This document shows, piece after piece, positions 57,515-64,000 of a stretch of 64,000 nt of DNA. The stretch is from Furcasterigmium furcatum (Eukaryota > Ascomycota > Sordariomycetes > Glomerellales > Plectosphaerellaceae): positions 3,474,961 to 3,538,960 of the forward strand of contig BCIA01000006.1 in the NCBI GenBank assembly GCA_001599815.1. Direction: 5' to 3'. The notes beneath the pieces are model-generated. The model made no database searches. It was not told the origin of the DNA and saw nothing but the letters and a program-made list of their open reading frames with translations. The position numbers and the translations under genes are program-made. Numbering within the stretch: position 1 is the stretch's first letter; the number at the start of each line of letters is the position of its first letter.

Positions 57515-58087
57515 GGTGGCGGTTCTGGGTTGATTCGAGTAAGTGAGAGGACTGGGGGGCTTCTTTCTCGATCGAAGTTGGATCTTGGTTGTTTGAGTAA
57601 GTGAAGTCAAGAAGAGATTCTAAATGGCCACGGTCATGTTGTCTTAAATGAGCATTGTTTTAAGCACCTACATGCATGAGTGGCCAACACGTCCTGATCT
57701 CGTGTTACTATGGAGAACACATTCGACTTGATGGGATCACTGGGTTGGTGGAGCTCCAGCGAGGTGCCAGTCGACGTCGATGATGTTCGGCCGAGTCGTG
57801 GTCCCTCCACCTCCACCTCCACCTCCACCTCCGCCTCCGCAGCCTCCACCATCGCCGCATCTCCCTGACACGAATTGGTGTGCGCATTGCCTCCCAATCA
57901 AGTCCAACCTCACCAAGATGGCGCGTTATCAGGGGCGGCCTCGGACGCGGATGTCCGCTCGGGCTTCGGGGTGTTCGCTGCCGGCCACGCCGTATTTAAT
58001 ATGCCATGATGCCTTCTAGTATGGTCATCGAATAGCACTTGTTAGAGCTCCTGGTTACAGATTCATCATTACCTATACTAAACTACA
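57515..58087. promoter_or_regulatory. Divergent promoter of the monooxygenase and hydantoinase A+B gene
   Basis: 573 bp between divergent starts. It contains a CCACCT-type pyrimidine-rich repeat (57804-57850) and one TTATCA (GATA-type, 57926-57931). No coding frame supported. Confidence 0.5.
57804..57850. repeat. CCTCCA hexamer repeat in divergent promoter
   Basis: Five near-perfect CCTCCA units, then CCTCCG units and a final CCTCCACC. A G-free strand whose complement could form G-rich structures. It sits mid-way between two divergent starts. Confidence 0.75.
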
Positions 58088-61000
58088 ATGGTGGCAGCAC
58101 ATGTTGAACGGCCGATACGGATATCGATCGGTAAGGGTGTCCTCGCCATATGATACAGGGCTGCATCGTTAACCTTGTAATCTAGACCGAGGAGGCACCT
58201 TTACAGATTGTGTCGCCCGAATCACGGGTCGAGAGGACATTGTTGTGAAGATCCTCTCGGTAGACCCTCGTAATTATCCCGACGCGCCAACAGAGGCCAT
58301 TAGACAGGTCCTCGAGTCTTACCATGGGAAAGAAATCCCCCGAGGCACGGCTTTGGATCTCAATGACATAGGTGAGTTCTGCCGCCATACCTGTGCCTCA
58401 TGTGCCCAGGCATCGCTGATCTGGTGTCCCCTCCTTCAAGAATGGATCCGCATGGGCACCACGGTGGCGACGAACGCCCTCCTCGAACGCAAGGGAGAAA
58501 GGACAGCTCTATTTGTCACCGAGGGCCTCCGGGACGTGCTGCAGATCGGCAACCAGTCTCGGCCTTTCATGTTCGATCTCTCCATCAGAAGGCCACAGCC
58601 ACTGTACTCGGACGTCTTCGAGGTCGATGAGCGCGTGGTTCTTCAGTCTTGCGCCGACTCGGATCTCCGCTCAAGGGAGCTCTCATCGCCACAGATCCAG
58701 GAGTCGGTCGCCGGAACGTCGGGCGAGATGGTCCAGGTGATCAGGCCTCTGGACCTGGAGAGCACGCGGCGTCATCTGCAGACTGCCTATGACGCCGGCA
58801 TCCGCTCCATTGCCGTCTGTCTGATGCACTCGTATAACTTCCCCCGTCATGAGTTGCAGATCGAAGAGATGGCGCGGGAGATTGGCTTCAAGAATATCAC
58901 CACATCACACAGCGTCTCTCGGAGGCCAAAGTTTGTTCAAAGGGGAAACTCGGCTGTGCTGGATGGCTACCTGACTCCAACCATCGAAGAGTATCTGCGC
59001 CACTTCGCCTCCAGCTTCCCCACACTCGAGAAGAGTGGTACCCGGCTCGAGTTCATGCAGTCTGATGGCGGCCTAGTCCCTTCTTCCTCCCTGAGGGGGC
59101 TTCACGCCGTCCTGTCTGGCCCTGCCGGAGGGGTTGTGGGATATTCCCAAACATGCTTCGATGAGGAGACCAAGGTCCCCGTCATTGGATTCGACATGGG
59201 CGGCACCAGCACCGACGTGAGCCGGTATGACGGGCAGCTCGACCATATCTTCGAGACGACCTCCGCCGGCATACCTATCCATGTGCCGCAGCTCAATATC
59301 GACACTATCGCGGCAGGCGGCGGCAGTATCCTCGCTTGGCGGGACGGCCTCATGTCGGTCGGTCCCGACAGTGCTTCGTCCCATCCCGGTCCTGCCTGCT
59401 ACAGAAAGGGCGGGCCTCTGACGGTGACTGATGCTAACCTGGCCTTGGGGAGACTGCTACCTGAGCACTTCCCGTCAGTTTTCGGACCCAACGAGAACGA
59501 GCCCCTGGATCGGGATATCGTCATCAAGAAGTTTGAGGAGTTGACAGATGTTATCAACGAAGACACCAAGAAGTCTTTGAGCTGGACTGAAGTTGCTGAC
59601 GGGTATGTTTCATGCCTCCCCTTGTTGACGATCCATAACCAACTGACCATCACTGGCAGATTCCTGGAAGTTGCCAACTCGGCCATGTGCGGACCGATCC
59701 GCAGCCTGACTGAAGCCCGCGGCCACAGCGCCTCGGCTCATCATCTGGCTTCCTTCGGCGGAGCGGGAGGTCAGCATGCTTGCGCCATCGCCGAGAGTCT
59801 CGGTATCCGGCGAGTCGTCATCCACAAGTACTCGTCCATTCTATCGGCGTACGGAATCGGCCTGGCAGACGTGGTCCATGAGTTGGAAGCTCCCTGCGCC
59901 AAACCGTACAACTCGACGCAGCTTCCCTTGATTACGAGTCACTTGGAAACCCTCGGTAACGAGGCAAAGACGCATCCGTCCATCTGGCACTTCGGTGACG
60001 TTGAGGTCCAACGGTACCTCAACATGCGCTACGATGGCAGTGACACGGCCATCATGATTGCCTTTGAGGATAATGCAGACAAGGCGGGCGCCCTCCAGGC
60101 CTTTGTGGAAAAGCATCACAAGCAGTTCGGGTTCACGCCGGTGAACCGCGACGTTTTTGTGGACACGATACGTGTCCGCGCGATCGGCCGGCAAGCTGGT
60201 TCGCCGGCACAGAAGGTCAAGGACTCCGCCGTTCCCACCAAGGCCGTGGTTCGTTCCGAGAAGTCCAAAGCACCGGCAACCAAGTTGGTTTACTTCAAGT
60301 CACTGGGGTGGGTCGAAACCCCGGTGTACATGTTTGCCGAGATTCCTGCTGGCCATGTCGTTCAGGGCCCGAGTCTGATCGTCGACAAGACCCAGACTAT
60401 CTTGGTCGGACCCAGATCATCCGCTTACATCAAGGACGACGTTCTCGTGATGGATGTCAGCCCACCCAAGCCGAAGAACGTCAGTGCCACCGACCTGGAC
60501 CCCATTGCCCTTTCAGTATTCCGCCACCGGTTCATGGGCATCGCCGAGCAGATGGGCCAGGTGCTCCAGAAAGTGAGCGTCAGCGCCAATATCAAGGAGC
60601 GCTTGGACTTCAGCTGTGCCATCTTCGCCCCTGACGGCTCCTTGGTCGCCAACGCACCTCACGTGCCCGCCATGATAGGCAGCATGGCGTTTGCGGTCAA
60701 GACGCAGATTCAGGAGTGGGAGGGTAGGCTGCGGGATGGCGATGTCATTCTCTCAAACTCACCTGGTATGATAGCCCTGTCATCCCTCAGAACTCTGGAC
60801 TTGTTTACTGACAAGCATTCTTCCAGCGTTTGGAGGAACACATTTACCGGATTTGACCGTCATCACTCCTGTCTTCGACGCAAAAGGAGAGAACATCATC
60901 TTCTGGGCAGCCTCACGAGGCCACCACGCCGACGTTTGTTAACCCCCTCGCAATTGCAACTTTCTAGGAATGCTAACCAAGCGCCACCAGGTCGGCGGGA

Positions 61001-62363
61001 TCCTACCGGGCTCAATGCCACCGAACTCCAAGTTTTTGTGGGAAGAGGGGGCAGTCTTCAATTCTTTCCTTCTCGTGAGAGATGGCGTCTTTGCCGAAGA
61101 AGAGCTGCGACATATCCTATGTGATATACCTGCTACGCAACCGGGATCTAGCGGCACACGATGTTTCCATGACAATGTGACGGACATTAAGGCCCAAGTA
61201 GCGGCGAACCACACAGGCATCACCCTGGTGCGTCAGTTGATCGAAGAGTATAGATTGGATGTTGTCAAGGTATGTGCTGTGCTGTTGCAGATCCAGGCCT
61301 TCCTTGGTTGATTCCATGACTGACAAGAACTCGTCAACAGGTGTACATGCAAGCCATTCAAGACTCTGCAGAGCTGGCCATCCGGAGCCTCTTCAAGAAG
61401 ATGGCCTCCAAGTTTCACGACACGGAGCTTTCCGCGGTTGACTACATGGACGACGGGACGGCAATCCGGCTCAAAGTGACCATCGACGCCACGGCGGGCT
61501 CCGCTGTATTCGACTTCACCGGCACCGGCGACGAGGTCTACGGCAACTGGAACGCCCCTGTCGCCATCTGCAACTCGGCCGTCATCTACGCGCTTCGGTG
61601 CATAGTGGACTCGGACATCCCTCTCAACCAGGGCTGCGTCAAGCCCATCACGCTCATCATCCCAGACGGCTCGATGCTGAAGCCGAGCCTCGAGGCCGCT
61701 GTGTGCGCCGGCAACGTGCTGACCTCGCAGCGCATCGTGGACGTCATCTTCCGTGCGTTCCGCGCCTGCGCCGCCAGCCAAGGGTGCATGAACAACTTCA
61801 CCTTCGGCCTCGACGGCGAGGGCGGGTTCGGCTACTACGAGACTATCTCCGGCGGCAGTGGTGCCGGGCCGTCCTGGGCGGGCACGAGCGGTGTCCACAC
61901 AAACATGACCAACACGCGCATCACGGACCCGGAAACCCTCGAGAGGCGGTATCCTGTCGTTCTCCGGCGGTTCTCCTTCAGGCCCGCCAGCGGCGGCGAT
62001 GGCGCCTTTCGCGGAGGCGACGGCGTGATCCGCGACGTCGAGTTCCGGCTGCCCATGACGGCATCGATCCTGTCGGAGCGGCGGAGCTTCGCGCCGTACG
62101 GCCTGGAGGGCGGCAAGGATGCCCAACGCGGCCGTAACACATGGGTCCAGAAGTCCTCGGGCCGCCACACCAGCATTGGGGGGAAGAACTCAGTGTCTGT
62201 GGCGGCGGGAGATAGGCTTGTTATTGAGACGCCGGGAGGTGGCGGGTACGGAACTCCAGGAGGATTAGACAGCAGCTTAGACAGGTCCACCGCCACGCCG
62301 GGCTTTGTGCCCATAGCCAGCGGGAGCGTGGCGGCGCGGCGGGAGCTGGCAGACCAAATGTAA
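58088..62363 (+). CDS. Full-length hydantoinase A+B, 5-oxoprolinase-like
   Basis: Seven exons (58088-58130, 58186-58371, 58441-59602, 59660-60765, 60827-60933, 60991-61269, 61341-62363) give 1301 residues, the size of eukaryotic 5-oxoprolinase. The join of exons 1 and 2 rebuilds the ATP motif IDRGGTFTDCV. Hydantoinase A continues with EWIRMGTTVATNALLERKG and FDMGGTSTDVSRYDG (about 327-341). Hydantoinase B begins near 743 (DPIALSVFRHRFMGIAEQMG) with LDFSCAIFAPDGSLVANAPH, FGGTHLPD, HHADVGGILPGSMPP and the glycine-rich end GGGGYGTPGG. The family hydrolyses 5-oxoproline or hydantoin rings using ATP in the cytosol. As a second ring-opening enzyme next to the DUF917 fusion it may act on a different intermediate. 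Introns 2 and 3 are stopless and divisible by three. Ordinary 5-oxoprolinase cannot be excluded. Confidence 0.92.
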
Positions 62364-62981
62364 GGGGCGCCGGCTGGCTTAAAGAACAGGTTATCATGTT
62401 AAAATCTGAGATTGCTGCAACTTTGGGCATGATTTTGAGTTTGGAAATCGAGTGACCTGTGGTACTCTGACAGCATAGCCGGGCATAAAGACAAGTGGTT
62501 GCAGTTCATTGCTTTTATTCTTACACTCGAGCCGCTGTGGCCCCCAGAATTCCTCTTGTTACATGCTATCTGCCTTCGGGGCTCTTGTTTTCCAAGCAAC
62601 GCCACGACTATATCAGGAGGTCCTCGTCGCCTTGATGATTGGACGTCCGGATTATTCCGTTGAACTCACCTTGGTAGCTATGCTGAAGAAGACTGAAACG
62701 ATAACCCTTATCCGAAAAGTGGAAGGTTCATGTCATATGAGTCCCAATGCAATGTAAGTAAATTGCATCATGCGGTCATTCCTACTGGTAAACAAGAGTT
62801 GTCTGCAACCAAAAAAGCTTGACACGGAGCACCCCCCATACTGATCAACTGCCCTTCACCACCTGTCCCCCCAACCTGTCCCCCTCAAATCCCTTATCCG
62901 CTGGCCGAGGTTACTGGATGAGCCTGCAGATGAGCCTGCAAAATTCCACTCTGAAACTACCGAGGTTCCGACACGGTCTAC
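62364..62981. other. Intergenic, convergent 3' ends of hydantoinase A+B and MFS transporter
   Basis: 618 bp of presumed 3' UTR and spacer. A short open frame near 62510-62757 has no recognisable features. Confidence 0.5.
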
Positions 62982-64000
62982 TCAAAGAACGTAACGGAAA
63001 GCCGGCTGCTGGAAGTCGGTCAAGTCCAGGAACTCAGTCCCGGCGACGGCCTCACTTGGGGACTCGGCAGCCTTCCTGTCCCGGCGCCTGTTCTCCAGGA
63101 TGTTGACGACGCGGATGGCCACGAGCGTCAGGGCCGCGCAGCCGTACATGACAGCGACCATGAGTTTGCCGCTGTGGTACTGGGGCGCCTCGTGGGCACG
63201 GAAGGTCTGCGGCCCGATCCAGTTGCCGACGCCGTAGGCGATGATCTGCAGGCCGTTGACCGTGGCCTTCTTCGTGTACCCGAGCGTGTTGTTGGAGATC
63301 ATGACCATGACGAGGCACCAGGCCGAGCCGGCGGCCCCGATGAAGTAGAAGCCCACGAGCAGGGCCGCCTGGGCGTGCAGCGGGATGACGATCATCATGA
63401 TGCCGCCGATCATCGGGATCAGGATGGCGATGAAGGCGAACAGGGTGCGGTCGAGAAACTTGTCGGAGAGCCAGGTGAAGAAGAGCTTGCAGAAGATGTC
63501 GACGACGCCGGTGGGCATGTTGAGCAGCAGGGACAGGCGGCTGCTGAAGCCGAACGAGTTGATGACGATAGAGCCAAAGGAAGTGATACCGCCGTTGGGG
63601 ATGTTCATGAGCAGGGAGAAGAGGACGTAGAGGTATGTGCGCGGATCCTTGAAGGCCTCGAAGAACTGATCCCACTTCCACTTGCGGCTGCCGATGCCCT
63701 GGAAGTTCCCACGGATACGCTCGACGGCAATGCGCTTCTCGCGCTCGTTGAGGAAGTGCGCGTTGATTTGGTTGTCGGGCATGCGCCACCAGCAGTACAG
63801 GCCTGTGATCACGGTAGGGACTCCGAGGACCAGGAAGAGGATCTTCCAGGTCTCCAGAGCGCTGTTTGTTACGCCCGAAAGCCCGTAGGCCATGGGACCC
63901 ATGATGAGCAGGGCGACTCCGTTGCAGGACAGCCAGAAGCCCATGCGCTTGGCCTGCTCGTTCTGCTTGTACCACATCGAGGTGAGGATAACGAAGGCTG
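62982..64000 (-). CDS. MFS anion:cation symporter (allantoate/nicotinate permease-like), partial
   Basis: The last 339 residues of a carrier whose 5' part lies beyond the right edge; the frame stays open to the final base. Visible are helices such as LSCNGVALLIMGPMAYGLSG, ILFLVLGVPTVITGLYCWW, then the cytosolic loop with RMPDNQINAHFLNEREKRIA and a WDQFFEAFKDPRTYLYVLF block, both typical of the Dal5/Tna1-type ACS family. The C-terminal half has six helices (LFFTWLSDKFLDRTLFAFIA, GSAWCLVMVMISNNTLGYTKK) and ends with the family signature DLTDFQQPAFRYVL. These carriers import allantoate, nicotinate, pantothenate or dipeptides by proton symport. Closing the cluster, it probably brings in a carboxylated substrate, which is inference. 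Confidence 0.9.
   Translation of the reverse strand, partial: AFVILTSMWYKQNEQAKRMGFWLSCNGVALLIMGPMAYGLSGVTNSALETWKILFLVLGVPTVITGLYCWWRMPDNQINAHFLNEREKRIAVERIRGNFQGIGSRKWKWDQFFEAFKDPRTYLYVLFSLLMNIPNGGITSFGSIVINSFGFSSRLSLLLNMPTGVVDIFCKLFFTWLSDKFLDRTLFAFIAILIPMIGGIMMIVIPLHAQAALLVGFYFIGAAGSAWCLVMVMISNNTLGYTKKATVNGLQIIAYGVGNWIGPQTFRAHEAPQYHSGKLMVAVMYGCAALTLVAIRVVNILENRRRDRKAAESPSEAVAGTEFLDLTDFQQPAFRYVL

Noticed and set aside
61233..62168. 311-codon minus-strand frame opposite hydantoinase B
   Set aside because: Antisense shadow; no motif and unusual Arg/Ala/Val bias.
43941..64000. Secondary metabolite gene cluster
   Set aside because: A flavin monooxygenase and a Zn2Cys6 regulator are present, but there is no polyketide synthase, peptide synthetase, terpene cyclase or prenyltransferase in the window.
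1..64000. tRNA, rRNA, CRISPR or transposon sequences
   Set aside because: I looked for tRNA B-box contexts with a matching stem, regularly spaced repeats and transposase or integrase motifs, and found none that hold up by eye. A tRNA and repeat scan would be decisive.

Overview
The window is nuclear DNA of a filamentous ascomycete (Pezizomycotina, probably Sordariomycetes). Genes are dense and split by many short introns of about 55-70 nt with GT(A/G)AGT-like donors, CTAAC/CTGAC branch sites and YAG acceptors. Two genes encode Zn2Cys6 (fungal-type) activators, and homologues of fungal-specific families (Arb1, Sur7/PalI) are present. I rebuilt every gene model by hand; in each multi-exon model the summed exons are a multiple of three and the joins restore family motifs.

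The left third (1-14.8 kb) is housekeeping: exonuclease V (EXO5), the DEAH splicing helicase PRP22, inositol polyphosphate multikinase (ARG82/IPK2 type), the Argonaute chaperone subunit ARB1, the small membrane proteolipid PMP3 and the mRNA 3'-end factor CLP1. The middle (14.8-43 kb) is more accessory: a GH106-like alpha-L-rhamnosidase without a signal peptide, a short-chain dehydrogenase, a secreted Ser/Thr-rich wall protein with a C-terminal jelly-roll-like domain, a Zn2Cys6 regulator, an unrecognised protein, a secreted S10 serine carboxypeptidase, a secreted Cys-rich protein with Ser-Tyr-Asp repeats, a SUR7/PalI-like membrane protein, a 3.4-kb gene-poor stretch, a degenerate aminotransferase-fold protein with a Cys-rich tail, a nine-exon aldo/keto reductase and a LURP-one-like protein.

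The right third (43.9-64 kb) looks like a catabolic gene cluster. It holds a TauD/JLP1-type 2-oxoglutarate dioxygenase, a 1004-residue fusion of a hydantoinase-A ATPase with a DUF917 domain, an NCS1 nucleobase/hydantoin-type permease sharing a 603-bp promoter with the fusion, a Zn2Cys6 regulator, a Baeyer-Villiger-type flavin monooxygenase, a full-length hydantoinase A+B (5-oxoprolinase-like) protein divergent from the monooxygenase, and an anion:cation symporter of the allantoate/nicotinate permease type that runs off the right edge. My reading, which is inference, is a system that imports a hydantoin, thiohydantoin or lactam compound, oxidises or desulfurises it, opens the ring with ATP and releases nitrogen and possibly sulfur. 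Five GATA-factor-type hexamers in the shared promoter fit nitrogen control.

No rRNA, tRNA, CRISPR array, transposon or origin could be supported. The stretches between genes are listed individually.
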